From: Zychaea mexicana
Lineage: Eukaryota; Mucoromycota; Mucoromycetes; Mucorales; Lichtheimiaceae
Assembly (NCBI RefSeq): GCF_025766255.1
Contig: NW_026516814.1
Coordinates: 1-64,000 of the forward strand
Direction of reading: 5' to 3'
DNA length: 64,000 nt
A program made the position numbers and the translations under genes. The notes under the pieces were generated by a model. That model saw only the letters and a list, made by a program, of their open reading frames with translations, had not been told where the DNA came from and searched no databases. Numbering within the stretch: the first letter of the stretch is position 1; each line of letters starts with the position of its first letter. This document shows, in pieces, positions 1-11,611 of the stretch.

Positions 1-103
1 TTTTGTTGCTGCGGCACCGAGTTATTACTGCTATGGCTTGCTCGTCGTCCGCGGCTTTGTTTCTTGTCCTTTTTACTCGTGCTACCTTGTTGTTGACGAG
101 GAC

Positions 104-134
<31 letters not shown>

Positions 135-897
135 CTGCTGCTGTTGACGACTTCGCGTGCCGGGTGCAGGTGTTGCGTGCGTAATAGTCGGTGTATACCG
201 CTTCCACTGGCCTTTTCCTTTGCCTGCTTTTGTTTTTTTTAAAATAACAGTAATAGCATGTCAGTATCTCGTGGATGTGGGTACAACAAAAGGCAAGACA
301 ACCTCCTTGTCTATTTCAATAACAATCAAACAAACGAACCTTTGCGTAAAGAGATTTTATCCTTTCGCTCCGTGTCGTCGGCCGTGTTTGTCGCTGGCGA
401 CTCATTGGGAGCAGGCCATGCACTTGAATCTTGCTTGTCTAAGTATATAGAGAGAGAGTGTGTGTGTGTTTAAACAGGTTAATTCATCTATCACAATAAT
501 CCACCTCACCCCTTCGCCCCCATTCTAAGAACACAGGCTATGTGAATTTATAAATAATCAGAAATGGTTCTTTACCTTTGTATTCGAGCTCGGATATTTT
601 ATCCGTATCGTTGCCGGTGGCAGCCTTTCGAGCTTGCCACACATTCACTTGAGGTGCAGGTGCTGGTACAGTTTTGCTTACGCCGCCGCCGCTGCTGCTG
701 CTGCCGCTGCTGCTGCTGCTGTAGTCATCGTCAGTCTCCTTGGCTTGGTTGTGGCGCCTGCTACCGTTACTTTGCTGCTGCGGTAGAGGAGGGGGAGACC
801 CAGAAGAAGAGGACTGCACTGTTGTTGTTGTTGCTCTTTGGTCTTGCCCTTGTTGTTGGCTTTCGGGTAGAGACGATTGAACCGTAGGACTGACCAT
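1..897 (-). CDS. La-related (LARP1/Sro9-like) RNA-binding protein, 5' part only
   Basis: Two exons are visible (897-576 and 223-1), joined by a phase-1 GTAAAG...GCAG intron; the gene runs off the left edge. The N-terminus is low complexity (Ser, Gln, Pro rich), followed by PQVNVWQARK and, across the intron, a KGKGQWKRYTPTI block and a polyglutamine run encoded by a CAG/CAA tract. The 'VNVWQ-R' and 'KGKGxWxxYTPTI' blocks resemble those that precede the La motif in fungal LARP1/Sro9-type proteins, which bind mRNA 5' ends and regulate translation. The La motif itself would lie outside the window, so the assignment is inference from the linker only. The start was chosen at the first ATG of the open frame after an upstream pyrimidine-rich stretch. 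Confidence 0.55.
108..145. repeat. CTG/TTG trinucleotide run encoding polyglutamine on the minus strand
   Basis: An uninterrupted CTG/TTG run; on the coding (minus) strand it reads CAG/CAA and gives about 14 consecutive glutamines in the LARP-like protein. It is likely length-polymorphic. Confidence 0.8.
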
Positions 898-1506
898 GAT
901 GGCAAAAAGAAAGAAAAAAAGGCGTAAAAGATTTAAGTTTTCAAGCGTGTGTGGGCTGTTTTTTTGTCCGTTGGGTGAATGTAAGAGGAAGGCGGAATTT
1001 ACGCCAAATGGTAGTAAAGAGAGGGAATCAAATATAGAAAAGAGAAAAGTAGTATGTATAAGCGAGCTTTGTGAGGGGAGGAAAGAAAAGGTGACAATGT
1101 ACAATAAGAATTCAGGGTGGAGCGTGCTTCACAGAGAAGTAAGAAGTTTAAAGAGAAAAGAGAAGAGAAGAGTGAGAGAGTTACAACAGTTACAGTAAAA
1201 GTAAGGACGCACACACACACACACACACACAATTCAAACTCACTACACAGGTAAGCAAGGGCAAGAGAGAGAGAGAGAAAGAGAACTTAAGGTTTGTAAA
1301 GATAGCTGCACTCCTTTCTGTCGCCAGCAGGCAAAAGGGAATATGTGAGAAAGAAAGAGAGAGAGAGGGAGCGAGCGAGGGAAAAGACTTGTTTCACGCA
1401 GAAAAGAGAGGCATTATTGATTGCGCTTACAATTGCCCGCAATTTAGGGTCCCGCCCCCTCCATGCTGTATGCACACTTTGGTAACGGCTCATTGGACAA
1501 GTTTTG
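898..1506. other. Intergenic: 5' flank of the LARP-like gene and 3' flank of STN1
   Basis: Purine-rich on the plus strand with GA- and CA-type microsatellites (for example a CA run near 1208-1231 and GA runs near 1264-1281 and 1350-1375). Both flanking genes are on the minus strand. No coding exon was recognised. Confidence 0.6.
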
Positions 1507-3147
1507 TTATACAAGCACTTTGTATTCTCTGCTCCTAGTCAAGTACAACACGCTCTTGAGAACCATGTCTTCCAGACACTGGATGATCCTTTCTCGTGCA
1601 AGATCCGCGTACATCTTTTCTTCTTTCCTGACTCTGGCAATGATGTATTCTTGCATGATTCCGCCTACGGTGCATGAAAGACGGGGTATAGCCCCAGCCA
1701 TCGAACACAAATTCGCACAAGTGGGGTGTTCACAGTGAGCGTGAGAATATATAGAGAGAGAGAAAGGTCGCGCAGCAGCACCCACACACACTGCGGAAGA
1801 TCCAGTTTCACTTACCGAATGAAATTGTCAAGGTCTCTTGCTTTGCACGGATGATGCGGTATATCACTTGCTGCACATCAGCGTCCTTGACCAGCCTGAA
1901 CAGTCCGGCCCCATTCGCGACCTCTACAATGAGCCCTTTTTTCGAGAATATTTCTGTAGCTCGAGCAAATATTTCATTGATACCATTATTCGTAGGTTCG
2001 TCATGCTTATACTGCAAAAGGACGATCGTTTTCATCAGTAAATTCGTTTCAAACCCAACGAGTCCATCTATGTACATACATCGTTGACGCAGACATGGCT
2101 TGCTAGCTCTACAAGGTCCTTTCTTGACATGACTTGGGTGTATGAAAATCGATCATCTGGGAATTCCTGTTGCACATGTGCCAGAAACTGCTTTTGGAAA
2201 AACTCTTCGTTGATCTCCACAGTCTCCTCTTGCTTTTGCTCTATCTGAATCCGCTCATTCGTCATCGATTAGTTTCCTTCCTCTTTCGATACTTGACAGA
2301 GTCTTTGTTGTTTACCTGACTGGCAGTAATTACACCCCGCCAGAAATATTCATCGTGCATCGCTCGTAGTTCCTCTTCAATTGCCTGTCTGTGTTCGAGA
2401 ACATCTTCGGATAACGCGCAAGGCTTGCTGTACAGCGTCTCATACAGATAGACTGTCTGCAGATCATGTAATATTTCTCGATTTGGGTTTTTTATGACAT
2501 CTTGAGCACATTAAAATGAAAGGTTACATGGCTATAGCGAGACAGAGAGAGAGAGAGAGAAAGAGAATAGACGCAAAGGGGAAACATACCAAGATGTTTG
2601 ATAGTGATTTGTCGAAAACCCATAAAGTCGCCAATAAATCCACGGACTAGAATGCAAGTGCCCAAACCACGGGGCTTATTCTTTCTGTCCGGATGTTTCC
2701 ACTTGATGCAACGCAGCGTTCCTGTTGCATCATCAACTAAATAGCGCATGCTTCTTAAATAAGAGAGCTCTTATGAAACCAAGAATAATAGCTTTCTTTT
2801 CCTCCCCTCAAAAATACACACAAAAGAGACTATTACTTGTGTATATTATCATATTATAGGTTTGTTCTACGGCGACTATGGTTCCACATATTTCAGCTTC
2901 TCGAATGAGCCGCGATTCATTCAACAGGTAGTGCCCTTTTTTTCAAATAAATCGGCATTGGAGGGTTTTGTTTTTTGTGTTGGTATATAGTAGTCCAAAC
3001 CATTCGTAGTGGCGTCTTTTTCGCAAAACTAGTTTCTTTACCTCGTCGATTCGGAAATGGGCTAAGTGATAGGATGGTATGAATGAAGAGTTTGAGGGGT
3101 ATAGAATAGAGAGGATCGAGTGTGTATTGAAGGAGTGAAGTCGACAT
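1507..3147 (-). CDS. stn1: STN1, OB-fold subunit of the CST telomere-capping complex
   Basis: Seven exons with consistent phase: 3147-3042, 2935-2837, 2736-2590, 2500-2316, 2253-2080, 2011-1816 and 1664-1507; product about 354 aa. The N-terminus carries the STN1 entry block (LDPLY...PLKLFIHTIL), then an OB fold read across exons 2 and 3 (CGTIVAVEQTYNMIIYT, IDDATGTLRCIKWK, LGTCILVRG, RQITIKHLG). Exons 4-7 encode the helical winged-helix region typical of Stn1 C-termini. In the family, Stn1 works with Ten1 (and Cdc13/Ctc1) to protect telomeric single-stranded DNA and regulate polymerase alpha. The start is the only ATG that gives the N-terminal block in phase. It is divergent from ATP18, with about 360 bp between the two ATGs. 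Confidence 0.85.
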
Positions 3148-3509
3148 GGTATACAAAAAGTAGAGAGGTGGGGAAGGTGTGTGTGGGGTTGAGAGAGAAG
3201 AACACGCGCGTTGAGTTTCTTCGAGGAGCGTGTGTGTTTCGCGTTTTTTTTTCAGGCTCCCTCGAGCAAGTGAATTATGAAGGGAGTGTGTGAGTATCAT
3301 AGAACAAGAGAGGTGGCTTATCCGTCTTCCCCAGTGACGTATCATCTCCAGTCCGGACTGCATTGGGGTTGAGTTGTCCGGGCACAAAAAAAAAGAGCGA
3401 CGGGGGCTCCGAACGGCGAACCACACCCCCTGGTAAATTTTAGCGGTAGCGGCACAACGAAGTTTTCCTTATTTCACCTTACTTTTCGAGTCAAAAGAAA
3501 GAACACAAC
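3148..3509. promoter_or_regulatory. Shared divergent promoter region between STN1 and ATP18
   Basis: 362 bp between two divergent start codons with no convincing coding exon. A long minus-strand open frame crosses it but is explained as the extension of STN1 exon 1. No specific transcription-factor site is claimed. Confidence 0.5.
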
Positions 3510-3873
3510 ATGTTTGGTATGCGCAAGTTCAACGCTCCTGTCCTCCGTCCCGCCGCTCCCTTCATTGTCGGTGGTGTCACTGTCTTTTACTTGGTTGCCA
3601 AGATCCAGAGTGCCTTGATTGAGAGTAATGCTTTATTTAATTGTTCATCCGCATCATAATCCCACAAAGGAAATGGCATTGACTCAAAGTTCCTTTTTTT
3701 TTTCTGTGAAATTATAGCTGACGAGTACAAGAACGACCCCAGAAACCCTGCTTGTATGTATCCTATCTTTTTTTTTCTCGCCCTGTTTTAAAATGAGTCG
3801 CGTCGCAAACACAGGAATATTGATTTTTTTATTGCTTATTTGAATAGTGGCTGCTGGCAAGAAGGCTCACTAA
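3510..3873 (+). CDS. atp18: Mitochondrial F1Fo ATP synthase subunit j (i/j family)
   Basis: Three exons (3510-3624, 3718-3753, 3848-3873) give a 58-residue protein that begins MFGMRKFNAPVLRPAAPF and ends in a Lys-rich tail. One transmembrane helix lies around residues 17-33 (FIVGGVTVFYLVAKIQ), followed by a DEYKNDPRNP block. The N-terminal Arg/Lys-Pro pattern, the single helix and the 'NDPRNP' signature match fungal Atp18, a small Fo-sector subunit of the mitochondrial inner membrane. It is too short and too split to appear as one open frame. A polyadenylation-like AATAAA sits at 3968-3973. Confidence 0.9.
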
Positions 3874-3967
3874 GAGAAAACTCCCCCCGTAACGTCTAAC
3901 GCAAAACAACTCTGACGACGAACTCGAAATCTCGCATTTGTCTATATACAACAACTTGTAGAAAAAG

Positions 3968-3973
3968 AATAAA
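3968..3973 (+). terminator. AATAAA polyadenylation-like hexamer downstream of ATP18
   Basis: Canonical AATAAA about 95 nt after the ATP18 stop codon, in the expected position for 3' end formation. It was not tested against transcript data. Confidence 0.5.
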
Positions 3974-4205
3974 CGCACTCCTCAAAAAAGCTTTTGCTGT
4001 TTTTGTATGGTAACAGAAAAGAAAGGTCATAGTGATGTTATTTATTGGATATCAAGGGTTAGGATTTTGGTACTACAGACAGCACTGTATTTTTTTTATT
4101 GTTGTAGTATGGTGCTGTTGAGAGTGTGTTTGAGAGAGTCTGAGTTGTTCCCTTTCCTTTTTCTTCCCTTTTTTTTTGTGTGCTCATTGAACCAACAGTT
4201 TAAAC

Positions 4206-4617
4206 ATGTCGCTGAAGGTATGCAAGATTGGCGCAAAAGAGGGAGGAAATATATACATAATGCCTAACCGAACGGAAACGCGTGTTTTGCTTTTTTTAGT
4301 TATTGTCGCAAAAGGTAGCTCAAGCTATTGACGAAGAGCTCATGTCAGCCGCAGGGGGATTCTCTGTCGACCAGCTCATGGAGCTAGCGGGTCTCAGCGT
4401 AGCGCAAGCAGTGCAAAAGTCGTTTGATAAAACGCAGTTCCCAAACATCTTGGTATGCGTTGGCCCGGGCAACAACGGCGGGGATGGACTAGTAGCCGCT
4501 CGACACTTGTATCATTTCGGCTATAAGCCTGCGCTGTATTATCCAAAGCAACCCAACAAGGACTTGTACCAGGTAGTATATACTTGCTGAATTCAATGAT
4601 TATGTATACCCTGGAAA

Positions 4618-4648
<31 letters not shown>

Positions 4649-5098
4649 CTAATACTAAAAGAATATGTATATATAAAGCGCTTGTTGACACAATGTCGAA
4701 ATCTGGAACTACCTATCCATCAAGACTTTCCCGGTGACGGTCATGCCGATGTCCTTGTCGACTCAGTGTTTGGATTCAGTTTCCACGGCGAAGTACGCGA
4801 TCCGTTCAAGGATGTGATCAAGACGTTTGAACAGACCAACAAGCCAATCGTCTCGGTTGATATCCCAAGTGGCTGGGATGTTGAGCAAGGGTGTACCGAC
4901 CAAGTCAAGTTCCAACCGGAAGTCTTGGTATCTCTGACCGCACCTAAAATGTGTGCCAAACATTTCAAGGGCAAGCGTCACTTTTTGGGCGGTCGGTTTG
5001 TGCCGCCTAGCATTGCCAAAAAGTTTGACTTTCAAGTGCCTCCGTTCCCAGACAGTGATCAGGTTGTCGAGCTATCTACAAGTGAATCATCGCTTTGA
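4206..5098 (+). CDS. nnr1: NAD(P)H-hydrate epimerase (NAXE / Nnr1 / AIBP family)
   Basis: Three exons (4206-4217, 4300-4572, 4679-5098) encode about 234 aa; the first exon is a 12-nt microexon coding MSLK. The family epimerises R- and S-NAD(P)HX so that the dehydratase can repair it. Visible hallmarks are the N-terminal AQAIDEELM and [12 protein letters not shown] helices, the glycine-rich [16 protein letters not shown] nucleotide/phosphate loop, [17 protein letters not shown], and [13 protein letters not shown] with SLTAPK. Length is close to yeast Nnr1. There is no clear mitochondrial targeting peptide in this start form. It is convergent with the PABA synthase gene, leaving about 340 bp between the stops. 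Confidence 0.93.
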
Positions 5099-5440
5099 GA
5101 ATAAAATTGTCTATATGTATTTTCGATAAAAAGGGCGAGGGGGCAGCTTTTGTACAGTTGAAATGGTACATTGAAAGAAAAGAGAAATTTACAATTAAAA
5201 TAAGAAACAACGGTTGAATGCTTTGTATATATAATGCGTGTGTGTGTGTGAATGTTTGAAGGGCAAGAAAAGAAAATATGCAAGAAAAGGGTGTTTATAT
5301 TCAAAAGAAGAACATCTATGGTGTACGTACGACGGGAATCTCGGTTTAGCAGTGCGCAAGGTATTCCTTGATGCTATGTTATTTATGTTATGCAAGTCAG
5401 TTTCAGTGTATATAAACTTCTATTGCTAGCATTTCGACCT
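5099..5440. other. Convergent 3' intergenic region
   Basis: Lies between the stop codons of the NAXE and PABA synthase genes. It is A/T-rich with a short GTGTGTG run near 5238 and should contain both 3' UTRs. No other gene was seen. Confidence 0.6.
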
Positions 5441-8400
5441 TTACCTCGGTGCAACGCTTCTTGTTTTCAATAGCGTCTCTTTCCATTCTTGTTCAGCATC
5501 TGACAAGAACGTAATGGCTCCACCACCACCGACAGAAACTTCCACTCCTCCTTCCTGAGATGGATCGTCAGTCACCACAGCTGTTCGAATCACAACGTTG
5601 AAATCAGCGCTGCCGTTCAGTGAAAAGTAACCAAGACAGCCAGAATAAGCGCCACGCGGTCGATGTTGTTCCAATTGATCTAGTAACTGCACAGAGCGAA
5701 GTTTGGGTGCACCTGTCATTGAACCTGGTGGGAAGCATTTCCGAACCGTCTGCACGCTATTGACGTTCGGTAATAGCGTGCCACGTACCGTGGATACAAG
5801 ATGGTGTACTTTTTCATATGTCTCGACGTGCATGAGTTTGGGGACACGAACAGTGCTGGGATCACATACTTGAGCAAGATCGTTTCGAATCAAATCGACA
5901 ATCTTTATAAAAAAAATCAGCCAACAGAAGCTTTGAAAATTCATAGAAACCATTCATTCCTATACCATAAGATTTTCGGCTCGTTCCTTGACATCTTGCC
6001 ATAAAGTTTGCTTCCGTTGCTCGTCTTCGTCGATATAGCAAAATCCATCACAGGTCTCATCTTTGCACGCACATGCCAAGGCACGGCCCACTGTGCCCTT
6101 GATCGGCTTCATTTCTGCAACACCCGCCGTGGATACGCTCAAGAACCGTTCAGGACTCGAGCTCAACAGCGTCATGCCGCAGACAGGGAAACGCAACAAG
6201 GCAGAATACGGCGCTGGGTTGTTCTTGCGTAGATAGTGGGTATACAATCGCGTCAAATCGTTGGATCGCTTGCTCAGCTGGTTTTGGTTGCAGCGGAATC
6301 GTGTGGTCAAGCATAGCTCGTACGATTCACCTTGGCCGATTTCATGGATACATCGATCAATAGCGTGAACATAGTGTTTGTGTTGCATGTCTGGCGTAAA
6401 AAGCGACTCTTGATCAATTTGCTGTGACACTGTGTTTGTTTCCATGGAATCGTCTTGTGTCATGGATACTGTTGCTGCCTTGGTAACAGCTTGTGTTGCC
6501 TCGTCTAGCCAAGACTGAGCTTGCTCCTCAGTTGCAAATCCAACGTCGTTGTATGGATGGCCACCGATTCCACCAGCAGTAGTGAGTTTGACCAAGCAGC
6601 ACGCCTCAATTGTTTGTGTTGCATGATCGAATTTCCAAAAGCGGTCAACGAATTGGAAGCCTGCGTCAGGCTCACGCATGCATCGACAGTGATTAGCATC
6701 GGGATGTTGCTGGCACTGTTGTTCGATGGGCGTAACATATCCTGCCAAGCTTTCGCGTTTCATTTCATAGCCAAAGTAGCCAATGATACCACCACAGAAC
6801 GTTGCTGCTGCTTCTGATGATTTGTTCTCCTCTTCCAGCTGAAATTGAGACAAGAGATCGGAAATGTACGTAAAGTAGTCTTGGTTTGCAGTGAGTTCAA
6901 CAGCCCATTCAGCATTGCCGCTTCGATTTTGGAACGTGATGCGTCGATGAAGAGTCGAGTAGACCATGGTGAATGCTGGATCGATAGACAATACTGACAT
7001 GTTGGAATAACTGGATCCTTTCTATACAGATTAACATCATGTAAGGTAAATTATGACCAAGAGATGTATATTTGTTCTATCAAATAAAAAAGAAGAGATG
7101 AAACGTACCCGACTACTGTCAAGCCAACCCACAGTATTCGTGTTATTCATTTGCCCCAGCACATGTTCTGCGTCCACCCACACAGACATTTTTCTTGTCA
7201 GTAGTCGATGGGTTGCTAGGCTACTTGATATTTGTTCATGCTCATGATCACCAGCAGCAGCAGCAGCAGTAGTAGTGGTTGGTGTAGTTGTGCATGACAT
7301 GGCACGTACTGCAGGGTCCAATGGAACGCTGAACGAAATGTGTACATCGGTTCTCTAGAAAAACAGAATTGACATTCTTTTTTAGTAAAAAGATCAAAAG
7401 GCTGTCTTTGTGCAAAGAGATGCCTCCTCACCTGCTGATACCATTTCATGGATTCTATGGCAAAATTACGCATCATCCGTACGCCATGTTCGGTCGATAC
7501 TGATTCAGGATGGAACTGTACACCCCACAATGGCAACGTTGTATGCTGAAAACCCATTACGGTCATACGAACGCTTGAGCCATGGCCATTATTTGTCGTA
7601 GTACCATCAGGATTCAGCGAGAGCGGTCGTTGCAAAAAATGATGCCGATCATCGTCCTGAGCATTATCCGAACAACCATCGGCCAGGTATTTCGAATTAC
7701 GCAACGCTTCTACATCATCGTCGTTTTCGTAACAGTAGGCTGTTATCTTGAGCGATTCGGGAAGTGCTAAAGAAGTAATTAAAAGGCATATTTAGAGCGG
7801 ATCGAGAAAAAAAGGGAGTGTTTTATCCAAGTTTCTTTACATGCTGGATCAACGACCAAAGAGTGATACCGCACAGCCCAGAACGGCAAAGAGCAATTGG
7901 CAAATACAGAATTTTGAGTTTCAGTGACGTGAATTTGCGACATACGACCATGCATGATGCGAGATGCATAGGTGACTTTTGCCCCTAGAATATGGGCAAT
8001 GCCTTGATGACCCAAACAGATTCCGAAAATGGGTCGGTGATACTGAGATTGTGCAGGATCCAATTGCGCTTCAAGAAGCGGAGTGCATATTCCGAAATCC
8101 TTTGTATCTTTCATGTAAGGTTTCTGGTGCGACAAAGAAACAAGAAAATAGAAAAAAAAAAAAAAAAGATCGTGGTATAAACAAAAAGAACACCTACAGA
8201 GGTACGTTCAGGTCGTCCGGGACCTGGAGATATGATGATGTTGTGGAAATGTGGAAGGATATCTTGCTTAAACTGGGTCCTAGATGATCGCTTGTTTAGT
8301 GTTGAAAGATAGAAAGCGTAGGGTGCCTGAGGAGGGTTGGAAGGAAAAAGAAAAAGTTACCATGTAACCTGATCGTTACGAATGACAACGACATTGGCCT

Positions 8401-8494
8401 GATTATCACATAATTGCAGTAAATTAAAAGTGTACGAGTCGTAATTGTCGATAATAAGGGTCTTTAAACTGAACAGATCAAGATGCGTAGGCAT
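5441..8494 (-). CDS. abz1: Para-aminobenzoate (4-amino-4-deoxychorismate) synthase, fused glutaminase-synthase
   Basis: Seven exons with consistent phase: 8494-8361, 8279-8198, 8123-7841, 7766-7432, 7354-7109, 7021-5966 and 5902-5441; about 865 aa. Residues roughly 15-275 are a class I glutamine amidotransferase (IIDNYDSYTFN, IIISPGPG, nucleophile Cys in GICLGHQ, catalytic His-Glu in VQFHPES). Residues roughly 390-860 are the chorismate-binding half. PIKGT (a PabB-type lysine; anthranilate synthase has PIAGT) and PPGSMTGAPK, IVDLIRNDL and GAYSGCLGYFS identify PabB rather than TrpE. The enzyme makes aminodeoxychorismate for folate from chorismate and glutamine. The Ala/Thr-rich linker between the halves is poorly conserved. 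Confidence 0.93.
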
Positions 8495-9024
8495 TGTCTG
8501 TTTAGAAAAAAAAAAGTCAAAAACCGATATATCAGATAGAAGAGAGAGAGAGAGAGAGAGGGTCGCTAAATGTTTTTCCACGGAATACTCCACACACGTA
8601 AATGTTATACCAGATCCGCCACCGAGTCAGAAACAGAAAAGGTGCAAGCACTGTAAGTCTTTACTTGAGGTGTCATGTTGAGTCATCGTCTCCTCATTGT
8701 ATAGTCACTGCACTTATAACTGGATACATTCATTGCTAGTGTACATAAGCTATTATTGTTTCTTTGGATTTGGATGTGTACATGCTAACATACACATAAA
8801 AAAACTAAAAGGACCTTCCACAAGTATTTAAAGGAATCTCAATTTTTTTTGATGTTCGCTTAACAGGAATAGAAATTTTTATACTACTTTCCAAGAGAGA
8901 TGGGAGAGGGAGAAAAAAAAAACAAGTAAAAAAATAAAGGTTGTTTGTGTGTGTGTGTGTGTAGGCCGGTGGGAGAGAAAAAGGTGGGGGGGGGGGAATG
9001 GGGAAGAAATAAGCGACCGTGTCT
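8495..9024. other. Intergenic: PABA synthase 5' flank and TUP1 3' flank
   Basis: Contains a GA microsatellite at about 8539-8562, a GT run near 8946-8962 and a G9 tract near 8986-8997. No coding exon was recognised. Confidence 0.55.
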
Positions 9025-10523
9025 TTATGGACCGATAGGCTCATAGGACCAGATTCTTGCGCGATTGTCACCCGAGCCAGTGGCAAACAGTGGTCGTCTA
9101 CCAGGGCTCGTTGCTACGGAGATGACTGGGAGAAAGCATCCGACTTTAGTATGCAGTAAGTACATCCTCAGCGAACGTATCGAGTCGCAACTCTTCTTAC
9201 CTGAGTTTTTGTGTCCTTGCAGCATGAACTGGGTCTGTCCGGTATACGGATCCCAAAACTGAACACCACGATCCTTTGATCCAGACACGATCCAGTTGCC
9301 ATCGGGCGTGGTTGCGACCGACAGGACAAAATCCTTGTGGCCAGTGAAGACTTGCTTGCAAGGATTCTTTCCACGTTCACTGCTATACATGTTGTTGGTA
9401 GCCAGTTGCCACATGCGGAGCGTCTTGTCCAAACTGCCGCTCACGAGCGTCTTGCCATCGGGCATAAATGCAACCGAATACACGCTGTCCTTGTGGCCTT
9501 CCAATCGCTCAAGCACCTGACCTGTCGTCGCATCCCACACGCGTACCACCTTGTCCAAACTACCTGCGGCCACCAATCGACCGTCCGGCGAAATTGCCAC
9601 ACTCGTCACGCCTATGATCCTTTTGGTCGAGTTCTTGGATGGGTAGCACGTGGATGCAGCGACTCTCGTTCCAATCCCATATCCGTGCTGTGCGATCGCC
9701 TGAGCCCGATACAAGGAAGCTGCCGTCGCGACTGAACTCCAATGAATAAATGTCTTGGTCGTGGCCTTGAAGAACGCGACGAATACGCTTCTTTTGGATA
9801 TCCCAAATCTACACGAAAAGATCATAGGTTTTTAGCTTCTTTTATACTTCTTCCAAATTTCCCATGCAGTAGACTTACGCGAATCTGTTTATCTTCTGCA
9901 CCCGTTGCCAAGTGCGTGCCATCGGGGTTGAAACTGACTGAGCGAATGTACAAATCACCTTCTCTGCCGGCATTTTCATCTTGCAACACCCTAGTAGAAA
10001 CATGATTGATGCAGTGTGAGACTAATTGGAGACACCCATTCATGTTGTGAACTTACGCAATACGTGTGGCAGAGTAGGTGTCATAGATATAAGTGGCTTG
10101 ATTACAACCAGCAGCAAGATAGCGCCCATCATTGCTGAACTTGACGCAGCACACTACGCTGCCGTGATCGAATGTATGCACCAAATCAACTTTTAAGCGT
10201 CGCTGGACCTTTGGGTTGAATCTGATAACCGTTGAAAATCAGTCCCTATCTTGAAACTTGAAAAGCATCCATAGAAAAAGACTACTACTTACAAAGCAAA
10301 CCAGTCTTGTCCTTCCACTTTCATATTAGGCGGTACTGCTTCTGGGTCCATATCGGCATAGCCGCCCACCATGCTGGGATTGCCACTGGCACCGCCTAGA
10401 GGTCCAGCTCCGGGCGGCTTGGAAGGATTAGCTCCCGGACCGCGTCCAGAAGAGACCATTTGATCTAGATGAATAAACAGAAAAACACGTAAGCAATCGA
10501 TGAATTATAAAGCGGGCTATAGT

Positions 10524-10562
<39 letters not shown>

Positions 10563-11611
10563 CCATTGAACATGAAATGCAATAACACACACGCACACAC
10601 AAATACGCGTCTGATTTATCTTTAGCAGAATTATCAAAAATAGCGAGTATATTTACTTTGAGGAGGCGGGGGAGTACTAGTAGGATGTGGAGCGCCGCCA
10701 TTGAGATAAGGAGGGCCGGCAGACATGGGCGGAGGAGGACCACCATGTGCGCCAGCGGGTGGAGGTGGAGGACCACCAGGGTAACTTGGATGGTGTACAG
10801 GCTGGTTTGATTCCATCATTGCAGGAGGCGGAGGTTGCGCGTAGCCGCTAGGACCTATTGGAAAGGGTTTTCCTTGTAAATTATTATTATTTTTTTTCAA
10901 TCTATACAAAACGCGAGTATAACACGTCGCGGACGCGTCTTTTATAGCAGTAACAAGAGCGAAAAACACTTTACCACCATAGCCACTAGCAACAGGAGGA
11001 GCGCCGTGTTGAGAATGTTGTACCTGTGTGTGTGTGTGTGTTATCCAATCGTGTTAGCTCAAATCCTCATCTATTTTCCCTATCGACACTGGTGGCAGAG
11101 ATGTATTTTCAACATAGACAGCCCTCACACTCCCATTCTTTTTTTTTTTTTACCTGTTCCAACTGTTGGCGAAGTCGTGCAATCTCCTCTTCGTACCTAT
11201 CATAGCAATTACAAAATACCAATTTAACAACAATTCTCTTTTCGTCTTCCAGCTGTGTGTTGCTAGTTTTAAACATTGAGTCCGTACTGTTTCTTGATGA
11301 TTTGTTGCATCCTTTCCATTTCCATAAGGCTCTGCTGAAACATATTCATTTCTTGTATTTGGCTGTTCACTATAACAAAATAGAATTCATTCAATTTTAA
11401 TTCTTCAAATCCTCCCGTTCTTTGAACGCAACATCACTCTCCTCCCCAAACACTCTCAATATTTACTCTTGTGTTCGAATTCGTCCCGTTGGCTTTTGCA
11501 CATTATGGCGTCCTGCGTAAGCTGGTCAAATTCCGCTCTGACTGCATCGAGCAGTTCAATGAGACGGTTCTGGGTTGGCGGGACCATAGGGCGATGGTTG
11601 TAAACAGACAT
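9025..11611 (-). CDS. tup1: TUP1-type WD40 transcriptional corepressor, with an apparent frameshift
   Basis: Ten exons: 11611-11467, 11369-11288, 11196-11154, 11023-10975, 10854-10657 (a start at 10872 is also in frame), 10464-10293, 10221-10057, 9990-9879, 9808-9201 and 9125-9025; about 557 aa after allowing for one indel. The N-terminus is the Tup_N helical domain that tetramerises and binds Ssn6 ([25 protein letters not shown]-like, [14 protein letters not shown]). A Pro-rich linker follows, then [17 protein letters not shown] and seven WD40 blades, ending [10 protein letters not shown]. Between the third and fourth blades the frame changes near 9613-9622: the [16 protein letters not shown] frame stops, while [11 protein letters not shown] continues one base out. 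Exon 10 is in phase only with the second frame, so the break is real in this sequence. Confidence 0.9.
9613..9622 (-). other. Apparent +1 frameshift inside TUP1 exon 9
   Basis: Upstream blades read in one frame to ...LDQKD and would hit a stop about 20 codons later; downstream blades resume one base out at GVTSVAIS. The site holds an AAAAGG homopolymer stretch. No intron of workable length with GT and AG ends and matching phase can bridge it. Confidence 0.7.
10530..10562. repeat. CA dinucleotide microsatellite inside a TUP1 intron
   Basis: A run of CA repeats (with CG interruptions upstream) inside the intron between exons 5 and 6. A second CA/GT tract lies in the intron upstream of exon 4 near 11025-11041. 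Confidence 0.8.

Noticed and set aside
2917..3426. 169-codon minus-strand open frame as a separate gene
   Set aside because: Only its MSTSLLQ...PFPNRR part is coding; it splices at 3042 into STN1 exon 2. The upstream part lies in the divergent promoter.
9588..9660. A tiny intron to explain the TUP1 frame change
   Set aside because: The only GT...AG pair spans about 38 nt, would delete conserved residues and leads directly to a stop in the resulting frame.
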